Assembly (NCBI GenBank): GCA_010093515.1
Contig: MU001696.1
Coordinates: 57,005-121,004 of the forward strand
Direction: 5' to 3'
Length of the DNA: 64,000 bases
From: Lineolata rhizophorae
Taxonomy: Eukaryota; Ascomycota; Dothideomycetes; Lineolatales; Lineolataceae
The notes below the pieces were generated by a model, which saw only the letters and a program-made list of their open reading frames with translations, was not told the DNA's origin and ran no database searches. Positions 10,694 through 20,543 of the stretch are shown piece after piece (position 1 is the first letter of the stretch; each line of letters begins with the position of its first letter). Both the position numbers and the translations under genes were made by a program.

Positions 10694-11536
10694 TTAAAAT
10701 GAAGGCGGCGCCATCCCACTCAATCCACACCCAGCTTCCACACAAGACGAGACGGTATGGATATATTTAATCTTCCCATCCTCCACCCTAAAGAAATGGC
10801 TATCCGGCATCGGCTCCTGCCCTTGCGACCGATCCAGCCCCGGAAAGCCCAAGAACATATCCACCGCGCCCATGACCTCATCGATAACGTAGCGCCGATT
10901 TGTCACCTCGATGGTCTCCGGCAAGCCCAAATTGCACGTGTTGGCCGACACGTTCCTGGCGCCCGTGTAGGCGCCGCCCTCGAGCCGCGCGCACGGCGTG
11001 CCCCACGGCACGGTAACGTTGACGTTGTTGAAGCGGTCGAAGTAGGCGTCGCCGGCGGCCTGGATGACGTCGCGGTTGTCGCGCTCGGCCTCGGGGATCG
11101 GGCTCCAGTCCTCCATGGAGCTCCAGTACAGGTAGCCCGTGGCGTTGAAGGCCCAGTCGCCCTGGTCCGTCACGATGGACTCGATGGTGTTGATCTGGGT
11201 TCCGTCGGCGTCGAAGAGCATCCGCGTGCCGATGACGTAGGGATGCTCCGCGCTCGCTGCGATGAGCTCCGTGAAGGTCGCGCACTGGACCGTGTCGTGG
11301 ATGCTGACATTGCGGTCGATGGTCAGCGCTTGGGTCAGTACGCCTGAAGACATGTCCATCGGCTGCTCGTTCTCGGTGTAGGTGACATCAGGCGCGACGG
11401 CTGTCATGGCGCTACTGCTGCCTCCGCTTTGCGCCGCGACATACGCGTCAGTCGCGTCTTGGAGCGTTGAGCGACTGCATTCGGCAGAGACCGTCGCGGC
11501 CAGCGAGGCGCCCGCTAGGAGAATGGAATAGAGCAT
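10694..11536 (-). CDS. Secreted DUF8021-like protein
   Basis: A single-exon frame of 280 residues begins at the ATG at 11536. Residues 1-18 form a signal peptide (MLYSILLAGASLAATVSA, cleavage before ECS). The mature part has several N-glycosylation sequons (NVS, NAT, NVT) and paired cysteines, consistent with extracellular targeting. The C-terminal half contains YFDRFNNVNVTVPWGTPCAR followed by GLPETIEVTNRRYVIDEVMG and a terminal HFFRVEDGKIKYIHT. I associate this pattern with the uncharacterised fungal secreted domain DUF8021, an NTF2/SnoaL-like fold by its look. The function is unknown. It could be a small secreted effector or a polyketide-cyclase-like protein; the domain name is from recall, not a search. 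Confidence 0.8.
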   Translation of the reverse strand: MLYSILLAGASLAATVSAECSRSTLQDATDAYVAAQSGGSSSAMTAVAPDVTYTENEQPMDMSSGVLTQALTIDRNVSIHDTVQCATFTELIAASAEHPYVIGTRMLFDADGTQINTIESIVTDQGDWAFNATGYLYWSSMEDWSPIPEAERDNRDVIQAAGDAYFDRFNNVNVTVPWGTPCARLEGGAYTGARNVSANTCNLGLPETIEVTNRRYVIDEVMGAVDMFLGFPGLDRSQGQEPMPDSHFFRVEDGKIKYIHTVSSCVEAGCGLSGMAPPSF

Positions 11537-12185
11537 GTTGATGCCCCTTCTGCTTGAACGTTGATTCCGACAAGAAAGGGTAGCGGTGCTTTCCTAGAAC
11601 TGGATCTTTTCGAATCCATTGATGTGGAGGCGATTAAATACTTTTTCATTCGCGTGAAGAACGCTAGATGCCGTTCAAAGTGAAAAAGTATTTAAAATGT
11701 TCATCGAGATCTGCGCCCAATCGATTTTCATTTGGAGGTATATTTCTTGCTTGCACGTACAAGTCTGTATGGCCCATTCATTCACTCTATATGAAGGTCG
11801 CATGGGGCCCTAGCAACTACGGAAAATTTATCACCTACATAATGTGTGGGGTAGCTCGGCACTGCTGTGGAGAAACCCCACCTCATCTATCTGAAACGTT
11901 TCTTTAATCGGTCTAAAGAATTGTATAGACAGGATAATAAAACTGCAGTGAGTGGAGAAAGGTTGGAATTCTCATTTTGCAGGTGGTCAAGGAGGATTGA
12001 GTGAAGTGAATCGCCGATGGGAACTAGTGAGTTCGGTAGTGGTGGACTCAACTCCCGACAGGAAAATCTTAGCCTAGAAGTCAAAATAAGTCCACGAACA
12101 ACCTCTTGGCCCGAATTGACGAGGAAGAGAAAAACTTGCAAAGCTCGAATACCTGAATTAAAAACCTATTATCGTTGACGCATAT

Positions 12186-12213
12186 CACGTGAGATTGTTG
12201 CGTTCGTCACGTG
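12186..12213. promoter_or_regulatory. Pair of CACGTG E-boxes
   Basis: CACGTG occurs at 12186-12191 (context TCACGTGA) and 12208-12213 (context TCACGTGT), 22 bp centre to centre, about two helical turns apart. Such boxes bind bHLH factors of the Cbf1 type. Which flanking gene they serve is unknown. Confidence 0.5.
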
Positions 12214-12894
12214 TCTGGACGAGAGCATGACCATCTAGTGCCGGAAAGTCAGATAACCCGCCAGTTTAGTACGGCCGTTCAATAGAATGAATGGGGAACC
12301 TAGTGCTGGAGGTATATTTTGGGCAATATAGGTACTCATGTGCTCCGTACCACGATTGAACCCGACATCTGCGGCTCCTTCGTAATGAAAACAGTCATGT
12401 TGACTTCATCATCCGCTTTGAGCGGTCCGCGCCGTCGGGCTCTCCACCCAGGGTTACTGCTAGTTCTGCATGGTTCCGCAACATTCTGCCTCCCATGCGT
12501 CGTAGGCCGGGACACGGCTGCGTCACAAGATGAAGCTAAACCCCAACCAGCTCATCGCTCGATCGCCGGCGCATACGTAGTACGCGACTCATGGAACCGT
12601 AGCCCGGTGACCTGGAGAACCTAACTTGATGCATGCCTTGCACGGCGGGATGCGTTCATGGCGTTCGAACTAGCCGGCCAACCAACGAATCGATACTCGT
12701 CGCCATTTGTGCGGGGTGGATCGGCCTAGCTCAGGTAGGCATTTGTGTCCATTCCGACCAATTGCACCGCGAGTCTTTTGTGCGTAGCATCCCACAGAAT
12801 GGCCCCAAACTCGCTGGGCATTCCGCACAAAAGGCGCAGTGGCGAGGGTTCCGACACGGGCCTTGGCAGGCTGATCGGCAGGGCGGCGGGTGGG

Positions 12895-12903
12895 TATTTA
12901 AAG
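12895..12903 (+). promoter_or_regulatory. TATA-like box of the metallothionein gene
   Basis: TATTTAAAG lies about 115 bp before the metallothionein ATG and is followed by a pyrimidine/adenine-rich leader. The position suits an inducible, TATA-dependent promoter. Confidence 0.5.
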
Positions 12904-13016
12904 GGCTACAGAACGCCTCCCGGTTCATCATATCTTCTTGAGCTCTCCCTCAGCAAACAACAGAGTCACTTCCTCCACAGAGCAACACTACTACACCACC
13001 AACGAACTCATCAGAA

Positions 13017-13162
13017 ATGGCTTGCGCTTGCGGAGACACTTGCAACTGCGGCGGCCCGCAGAGCTGCAGCTGCGGCTCCTCTTGCACCTGCAAGGAGTGC
13101 GGAGTACGTTCCATCTCTTCTCTGGCCGATGGCTGTGGCTGCTAACCGCCGTGTAGAAGTAA
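13017..13162 (+). CDS. Metallothionein (30 residues, spliced)
   Basis: Exon 1 (13017-13103) encodes 29 residues beginning MACACGDTCNCGG. A 53-bp intron (13104-13156; GTACGT donor, GCTAACC branch site, GTGTAG acceptor) leads to exon 2 (13157-13162), which contributes only one Lys codon and the stop. The protein has nine cysteines, eight of them in CxC pairs (CAC, CNC, CSC, CTC), and ends CGK, as fungal copper metallothioneins of the Neurospora/Agaricus type do. It would bind Cu(I) or other soft metals in the cytosol. Without splicing the frame would run on past CG into the intron, so the intron is needed for the conserved end. A TATA-like box and a G-poor leader support strong expression. It is too short for usual gene-calling cut-offs. 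Confidence 0.93.
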
Positions 13163-14086
13163 ACACGGCTGCGACACTCACCAAGTCAGCCTCGCGGTCT
13201 CATGATGCATGAGGAGGATCCGTCGAATGCAGGCAGAAAATGATGGGACGAGAGAGGTGGACTGACGGATAGGCGTGCGTCATTCTTTAGTCATATCCAA
13301 GACAAAGACAAAATACGTAATTCAAGTGCCGAGGTTTCGACGTCCATCAGCATCATCTAGTAATTTTTCGATTCGGTGAAGAAACGGTTTTCGTGAAGCT
13401 CTGATGCGTTGCTCTAGTTTCCTCGGGTGGCTCTGGCATCCCTCGTCCGTCCCAAGCTGTCGTGCCTGTGGACGAAGCTCCGGTCCCAGCTATTAAAAGC
13501 TGCATCCCGGTTGCGGTTGATCCGGTGATCGAGGGCGATCCGAGGATGACGATGTCGAGCCTCCGCCACGTGCTTGGCGAGGATCGAACTCGGGCTAGCC
13601 GACGCATGATTGGTTCGCGGCGCCTCGTCCTGCAGGTCTAGAGCGGAACGAGAGCCATTGCTCCGTACAACCACTTCCGTATACAATCTGGCGATCAATC
13701 CTTAGGACCTAACCAAAGAGAGCAACTGAGCTTGCAATCGAACGACAAATCGAGAACTAAGCTCGTTTGATTCGTCCACAGCAAATGCTTCAATAGATGA
13801 AACGCCCTCGCGCCTTTAGCCAAGTCCTACATACCGCGCGTTTAAACGATAGGAGTAACTGTTCCGCCGGCGGGTTCCGCGTTCCGCCGGCGGATCCTCA
13901 CCACCAGTTTGAGCCCTTCTGGCCCGATTCTTCGCTTATTCAGATCACTTCCAAGCGATGAACCTCGGGCCGTTTCGTGGTCCCGCCGTAAGCCGTCTCA
14001 GCTTCGACGTCTTCACACGCAAGAGACGGTCCAATTCCACCTTCTAGACGGCAGATCCATCGGCGTCCGTACCGTGTTAAGTCAAG
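13163..14086. other. Intergenic region between the metallothionein and the paraoxonase-family gene
   Basis: No gene is seen in about 920 bp. The main structure is a duplicated palindrome close to the downstream gene, listed separately. A minus-strand tRNA B-box-like sequence near 13572 was examined and not accepted. Confidence 0.5.
13861..13893. promoter_or_regulatory. Two copies of the palindrome CCGCCGGCGG
   Basis: The 13-mer GTTCCGCCGGCGG occurs at 13861-13873 and again at 13881-13893. Each contains the perfect 10-bp palindrome CCGCCGGCGG (13864-13873 and 13884-13893), exactly 20 bp apart. CCG/CGG half sites in this arrangement resemble Zn(II)2Cys6 activator sites. The copies lie about 195-225 bp before the ATG of the paraoxonase-family gene. 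Confidence 0.55.
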
Positions 14087-15672
14087 ATGGATAGCTTCAA
14101 CATGGAAAATGCCCAGCAAATGCTAGACTTCGCAAAAGCAAACTTGCTCGTGAGTTATGCCTCGCCACTTCTCTGCCTCCTGCCTGAATTTGTGCTGATA
14201 ATTCCATTTTGTCCAAACTAGCTGGTCGGCATATTCGCTCTGTTTTTCGTTGGCATGATCATTTCGAAGAATGTGTATGACCGTCTCATGCATTTTACTA
14301 TATTCGTGAGTGACCGTCGGACTCGATTCCTCTCTCGTCCCCGTGACACTACTAAACACACACCTGCTTAGGTCGCTGCACTTGGAGCGTTGAATGATTT
14401 TGCGCTAGCCAAGGCCGTTCAGGAACGCTATTTCAATGTTAGGACGCTGTACAAAAATTCCCTCTCGCGTCTCGAAAAAGTCGACACATTCCCTACAAAA
14501 GCAGTCGTCTATGCGGACCAGATTCGTAACTGTGAAGATATTGTCCTCAACGAGGACGCAGGCTTCGCCATCTTGAGCTGCGATCCAACCCGCGATTTCT
14601 GGAACGCGGTCATGGTACGCCACCAAGCACGTTCCTATCAACTCATGAAACTCCCTGCCGCCCCCAATTTAATTCTCCCAAGACTCACACCACCACCATC
14701 TAGGACATCCGCATCAGCCCTAACGGCACTGGCTCTCTCTATCTCTGGAGCTACGCCACCTCACCCCCCTCCCTACGCCCCATAACTTTCTCCGACTTCC
14801 CCGCCGGCACGACCGACTTCCACCCGCTCGGCATCGACTACGACGCCGCGACCTCGACCCTCTACGCCGTCGACCACGCCCGCTCTGGCCTCCGCGTCGA
14901 CGTCTTCCGCCTCGACCCGCCCACCGCCCGCGCCTCGCTCCTCACCACCTTGGCGGACCCCACGCACCTCCGGACCCCGAACGGCGTCGCCGCGCTCTCG
15001 CCAACCGAGCTGCTCGTCACGAACGACCACTTCTTCGTCAGCGACGAGCGCCCCTGGCTCGCCCTGCTCGAGACCTACCTCAGCCTGCCGCTCAGCTGGG
15101 TCACGGGCGTGCGCCTCGCGCCGGACGACACCAGCGCCGCCGGCGGAGCAGGCGTCAAGCCGGCGTACGGCCTCGCGGCCGACGGCATCCCGTTCGCGAA
15201 CGGCATCGCGCGGCTCAACGCCACGCACGTCGTCGTCGCCGCGTGCACGCGGCCGGGGCTCTATCTCTACTCGCTCGCGGAGCCCGCCGAGCCGGCCCCG
15301 CCGAAGCTGGTCTTCGAGCGGTACGTGCGCACGCCCGTCATGGTGGACAACGTGTCGGTGGACAGCGCCGGCAAGGTGCTGTTCAGCGGGCATCCGGACG
15401 CGGCCGCGCTGGTGAACGTGAGCAAGACGAATCACGCGTTCGATCTCGACGCGAAGGGCGAGGAGGGCGAGAAGGCGAGGGAGGGACGGCCGAGGTCGGG
15501 GAGCTGGGTTGGCGAGTGGGATCCGGTAGAGGGGACGCTGAGGGATCTGTTTGTGGATGATGGGACGGTTTATGGGTCGTCGTCATCAGCGGTGAGGGAT
15601 GTGAAACGCGGGTTGACGCTCGTGGTCGGATTGTATGAGAGGGGGGTTCTGATGGCTGAGACGGGGGCGTGA
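14087..15672 (+). CDS. Serum paraoxonase/arylesterase (PON) family protein
   Basis: Four exons: 14087-14149, 14222-14305, 14372-14614 and 14704-15672, giving 452 residues. All three introns are phase 0 with GTGAGT or GTACGC donors. An N-terminal membrane segment (LVGIFALFFVGMII) follows a short cytosolic tail, as in PON-type anchors. The six-bladed propeller is recognisable from its calcium-site blades: NCEDIVL, TPNGVAAL, FANGIARL and VDNVSVD correspond to the Glu/Asp and Asn ligands of animal PONs, and TNDHFF is also conserved. The propeller segment usually containing PHG reads PLG here, so the first His of the lactonase dyad appears replaced by Leu, while the second is kept (VDH). The substrate is unknown; lactone or ester hydrolysis is the family role. 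Confidence 0.88.
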
Positions 15673-16050
15673 GTTCTTTGAGGTCATGTAGATGATTTGA
15701 GGGACAGAGTATATTGGCATTTTTTATTCTTTAGGGAGCGCCATGAAGAATTGGGGGGGGACTTGAATGTCTACGTCAGTATGTTTGTGTTCTTAGCCAC
15801 TGGCTTGAGATCCTGCTAATTGTTGCGCTTCAAACGTGGAGGATCATAGGATAATTTACGGTTTACCTTGTCAAAGCCACTTATGAAAAGGGTTACAGGA
15901 CAGGCAAGCAAGAACGTTGAAAGCGATCTTAGAAACGAAATTTGTACGGTACCGAATGGGCAATGACGTGAAACGCAATCTAATAGCATGAAGACACTGA
16001 CGACACTGACGACAAGGAGCCGGGAAGCCCGGAAAAGGTCAATCTACGCC
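15673..16050. other. Short convergent intergenic region
   Basis: About 380 bp lie between the stops of the PON-family gene and TRM3. It is AT-rich, as expected of overlapping 3' UTRs. Nothing else is seen. Confidence 0.6.
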
Positions 16051-19000
16051 TCACGAGCCACGGAAGTGCTGTCTCGACCACTCATACAACGCCACTGCCG
16101 CAGCTGTTTGCACGTTCATACTCCTCGTGACGCCCACCTGCTTAATCTCCACGCACATATCGCACTCAGCGAGCAACTTAGCCGGGATGCCCTCCTTCTC
16201 GCTACCAATCACAAGCACCGTCCTAAATGGCAACTTAGCAGCTCTCTCTTCCTCGCCGCCGCCAAGAACATAACTCTGATCCGTCTGTTCCAGCCCGACA
16301 ACGACATACCCATCTGCCTTCTTCTCGAGCAAAAAGTCTCTCACCGCGTCTTTCTGGAGCTCCTGGATGGGCAGGTGCCGCTCGGACGACACGGCAACAG
16401 AGGTGAAGTCTTTGCTGCGCAGCACGTCTAGCGAATTGACGTGGAGCGCGGCGGCGCCAAAGATCTCGGACACGCGGGATAGACCGCCGAGATTGTAGGC
16501 GGCATCGATGAGGCTACCGATGACGAGAACTGGCGTGGGACGCGCGGAGAACTTCGGTTCAAATTCGTGGCCGAAATCGGGTGAGAGCGCACTGAATGTG
16601 GACGGAAGGAGGCTCTTGGTTTGGAGAGGTACGCCAATGGAAGAATCGGCCGTTTTAGTCACGGCTGGTGCAGCGTCCTTGGAGGCTTGTTCGGGGAGTG
16701 ACACCGTTTTGAAAGCTTCACCGAGCGGAATTCTCAGTGGAGGCATTCTCTGGTTCCACCTTCCAAGTACGACTGCGTCTCTTTCCCAGACCATCTGGAA
16801 ATCCTGTCGCTTAGCAAGTGGAGCCTCTGGAGGGGCCAAGCCCATGTATCCTCCTTCCACCAAGTTTGTCATTGAGTGATCCAACTCATGATTTTCGAAG
16901 TCAATCAATCGTTCAGGTGGCGGTTTCGAGTATTTGTCTAACTGTCGAATATGGTTGTTGAGCGCGACAAGAGCGGGGTTGGATGTAATTTTCACCCATC
17001 CTTTCGATTCCGCATGATCCCATAGTCTCGGAAAGTACCACTGCGATTCGTGTCGAACAGCAATGCGTGGACTAGCAGACATCGCGACCAGAGCTGTAAT
17101 CACACTGAGCAAGCTCTCTGGGGATGAGTCGGACAAGCAGGTGACGAGAGCGCTGATCCGGATGAGTGCTGCAATGGCACGTGGCTGGTGGTGATCACTA
17201 GTCGAAAGCCGCGAAAACAAGTCGTCGCGGAGTCTGGGGAAGTTTGCGTAGAATCGAATCACGATCCACTCTAGGAGATAGCGGTATCGTGGTAGAGGTT
17301 CAATATCAACGAGTTTGTGAAAGTGCATGAGATACGCAAGCCTCAGGCCTTGGTTAAGCTGCGCGCTTGGTATGACAACGTCAACTAGTATGAGCATCGT
17401 TTGTAGCTGAAGTGCGGTTTTCCATTTGGACCATGTTGGCACTGGTGTATTTTGTTCCATCCAAGGTTTGAGGAGGGTTTCTAGGGTGCCCTGGGCTAGT
17501 TTGAATTCCTCAGGCCGCAATCGGTTCAACATGTCGAACATACAGGCAAACCCGTAGCTCTTGTCGACGCCATAGTATGTTTGAAACGAGACTCTAGGCA
17601 CCCGGGCAGTAAGAAGAGGCGCAACAGCTGCCTCGAGGTAGAAGTCATTTTTTGTCGTTGGTGGATGGTTTGCAAACTCGACAAAGAACTTCCCGAGTGG
17701 AAGAATAGAAGCCACTTCTGGATTGCTAAGGTACGCTGCTCTCATTGCGGCCGCCAAGGGGGGGAAGGCGTAGATCCTGGTTTGACAAATTTTCTGCATG
17801 GCGAGCAGAATGTCGGATAGGAGAGAGCGTAGGGAAATGGCGGATTTGGAAGAACGCATTGATTGGCTTAGGCAGACTGGATGGAGAAATATTGACGGGG
17901 TATCCATGAGAGCACGCTTTGGGTAATCTTGGATTTCCATTTCGTTCCAGACAGCATCAACAACAATGAAGAGATTGTGGACTTCGTCAAGGCCATCGGA
18001 ATCCTGGGACTTGGATTTCAAATCGGATGGAGTAATTTCCGGTTGGTGTTCTGGCAACTCAGCTTTTGTTTCTCTCGAGTGCTCCCCTAGAGCATATTTC
18101 GACTTATGCAGTACCTCAAGGTTGTTGGCCGGCTCCAGACTTCCTTCCGAAGCGTCTAGGAAATCGCTGATAAATTTGTAGCAAGTGATGAGATTTGGTC
18201 CGCTTAGGCATTGATATTTCGTTTTCTCCAACTCTGCTACGAGGACAGTAAGACAAGGTCCCTTTTCCTCACTTAACAGAGACCTATCAGGAATCTCTAC
18301 ACCGTCCGCTTCGTGGTATATTTTTAGCCAACGGTCTCGCAATGCCCTGTAGCCGATTGTAGTTGACAAATCCTCTAAATGGTTCGTGGCTATCTCACAG
18401 AGTCGTGAACAATCCGCAGTAATAGCACGCCGCGCAACATCAGGATAGCCATCGCGCTCAGATATCTTTATGAGCGTCTCGACATGTTTTCTGTTGAGCC
18501 ATGACGGCCTCTTTTCGAGGGCCTCGGCAATTCCATGCAGAACAAATGCGACACCATGGACAAATCCGTGCTCACAAAGGTATAATAGAAGCTCGGAGAC
18601 GTAAAGTTGAATGAACCCGTCATCCGGTAGCGCTTGAATAAGTCCCCGTATGCACGAACTCAGGAGTTCCCCATGTTCACATGACACAGTTGCGTCGGCA
18701 TTAGAGTCTCTGGCACGAAATGAAGACGTGAAATGGGTGCCCTGCATGGCCCATGGTAGGAACGAGAGTAGAAGAAAGTCCAGATGGTGCTTGGACGGAG
18801 GAAACGTATCTGGCTGGCCTCGCATGTACCAATTCGCAACAAATTTGCGAATACCTTCTGTGCTGCTGGGCTCAAACGCAGCCTGAAGAAGTACAAGCAC
18901 CCAGGAAGGATGTACATGGGAGTCCTTTGACATAGTCCAGTTCAGATAAGGTAGACATTCTTCCACCTGGTTGATGTAGCGACCAAGTGATATGGCTTCA

Positions 19001-19917
19001 AAAAGAAATCTGTATCGCGCAAACTGTGCTGCGATCAGCTCTTTCTCCTTGGGTCTGAACACAAACACTTCATTGAAAACTTCACAATGAAGTCGCTGAA
19101 TTGATTCCGAGAGAATTTGAAGACAAGTTTTGCGACGGTTTGAGGAGCCGTGTAGAAGTCCAGTTTGGAGAAGGTGCCAGTAACTCTTGTCACAACGGAG
19201 CAGCTCTTGATTCGGTCCAAGTTCTATCAGGCCGGACGCAAATGGTTGTACTTCTTGCACATCAAACCACTTCAGCCACACCGAAAAAGCAGCGGTTTTT
19301 TTGACCTCGGATGACTTGTCCCTGCTTTCTGTAATGACAGTCTTCAAAATCTGCCACAATTCATTCCGGACAGAGGCTGAATTTCCGATATCGGAGCGTA
19401 GTCCGCGCAGACGCTCATACGAGCAGGACGATGTAAAGAGATGGAGAAGCGCATGAAGTGCGGCCTCTGATGCGGAGAAAACGTCGCTGTCAGAGGGTGT
19501 GTACTCGATCAATCTCGCCAGCGGGACAATGATGCTTAGAAATTGATCTCGTGGCACACTGGTATCGGTACCGTTCATACTACAGACCAAGCACAAGATC
19601 CGTAGAAACTTTATGTACTTGACTGACAACATAACGTCATCGGAATTCCTCTCCAAGTCGGAAGCCTTGACAGAATTCAGGTCCCGGAATTTTCGAATTG
19701 CGGTGTCAATATGACTTGACACTTCACCCAGAACGTGGGCGCAAGCATTAACATCCTTACTGCACAATTCTGCAGCTGATCGATGATGGGAAATATCCTT
19801 GCCGAAATTTTGAATAGCATTGGTAATAATCTGCGTGGGCTACAAATATCTGGTGAGTACCATGAAATAATAATATATTGACGCGTCATTAGGACGCACA
19901 TCAGGGTCCAAAACCAT
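16051..19917 (-). CDS. TRM3: tRNA (guanosine(18)-2'-O)-methyltransferase, SpoU/TARBP1 family
   Basis: The main exon 16051-19839 is open for 1262 codons. No ATG lies at its start, but a 60-bp intron (19840-19899; GTGCGT donor, TTGTAG acceptor) joins it to a 6-codon first exon (19900-19917) encoding MVLDPD, for 1268 residues in total. The first 1100 residues are helical, TARBP1-like. The C-terminal 160 residues form the SpoU domain with its three motifs: NLGGLSR (motif 1), LVIGSEKEGIP (motif 2) and SMNVQTAAAVALYEW (motif 3), which build the trefoil knot and SAM site. Yeast Trm3 makes Gm18 in cytosolic tRNAs and has a similar size. The tiny first exon is inferred and less certain than the rest. 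Confidence 0.9.
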
Positions 19918-20543
19918 CGTTCTGTATGATCAAGAACAAGGCGAAACTAGGCCGAAAGACCGTGACTAATACAGCAGCCTAGAAAACATCCGAAGATGAG
20001 TAGTTAACATAAGATGTCGATTTTACTCGTTGGAAGGGAAACAGTAGGAACCGCCACATAAGCGGATACCTGCCTGATGATCAAGCGTACCGCCACTGAT
20101 GGACGGGAATCCGAACGCTTAACAGGTGTCGTCTGAGAAGTAGCCTAAGATTAAAACAAAAGTGTAAGCAGACATCGATTGCGGTTGTAGCAACGTTGCG
20201 TTGGGATTTCCTGGGTTTGGGAAGAAGTGGGGTTTTGCTTTTCCAGTACCTAGTTGCCCGGCACTTGGTGGTGATTACATAAGATCCGCATTCTGCAACA
20301 CGCATCACGTGCAAGCCATTACCATGTAGAACACTGCCATGCATATTTTTCATACGTTTGTTTTTGTTTTCATGGCGATATACTAATCAGACTCTAAAGC
20401 TGATATATTAAGTAAAAAGGTTTTTCTAAAATAATTCAAAAAAAAAAAAGGACTTCAACCAGTAGCAAAAGCTAAAAGCGCTCGACTCCGGATGACAGAG
20501 AAGCAGTCCCACATATAAAGCCTTGCACTCCAACCCGTATGAT
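19918..20543. other. Intergenic region between TRM3 and the ABC transporter gene
   Basis: About 620 bp, AT-rich, contains the TRM3 promoter and the 3' flank of the transporter gene. One CACGTG lies near 20305. No further gene is seen. Confidence 0.5.

Larger units (their letters stand above)
11537..13016. other. Promoter region shared by the secreted-protein gene (minus) and the metallothionein (plus)
   Basis: This 1.5-kb divergent intergenic region has no convincing gene. It contains a closely spaced pair of CACGTG boxes and a TATA-like box for the metallothionein, listed separately. The last 90 bases before the metallothionein ATG are a C/A/T-rich, G-poor leader typical of highly expressed fungal genes. 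Confidence 0.55.

Noticed and set aside
13560-13640. Minus-strand B-box-like GAGTTCGATCC with a four-pair T-stem
   Set aside because: No matching acceptor stem, D-arm or anticodon arm could be found upstream, so it is not a tRNA gene.
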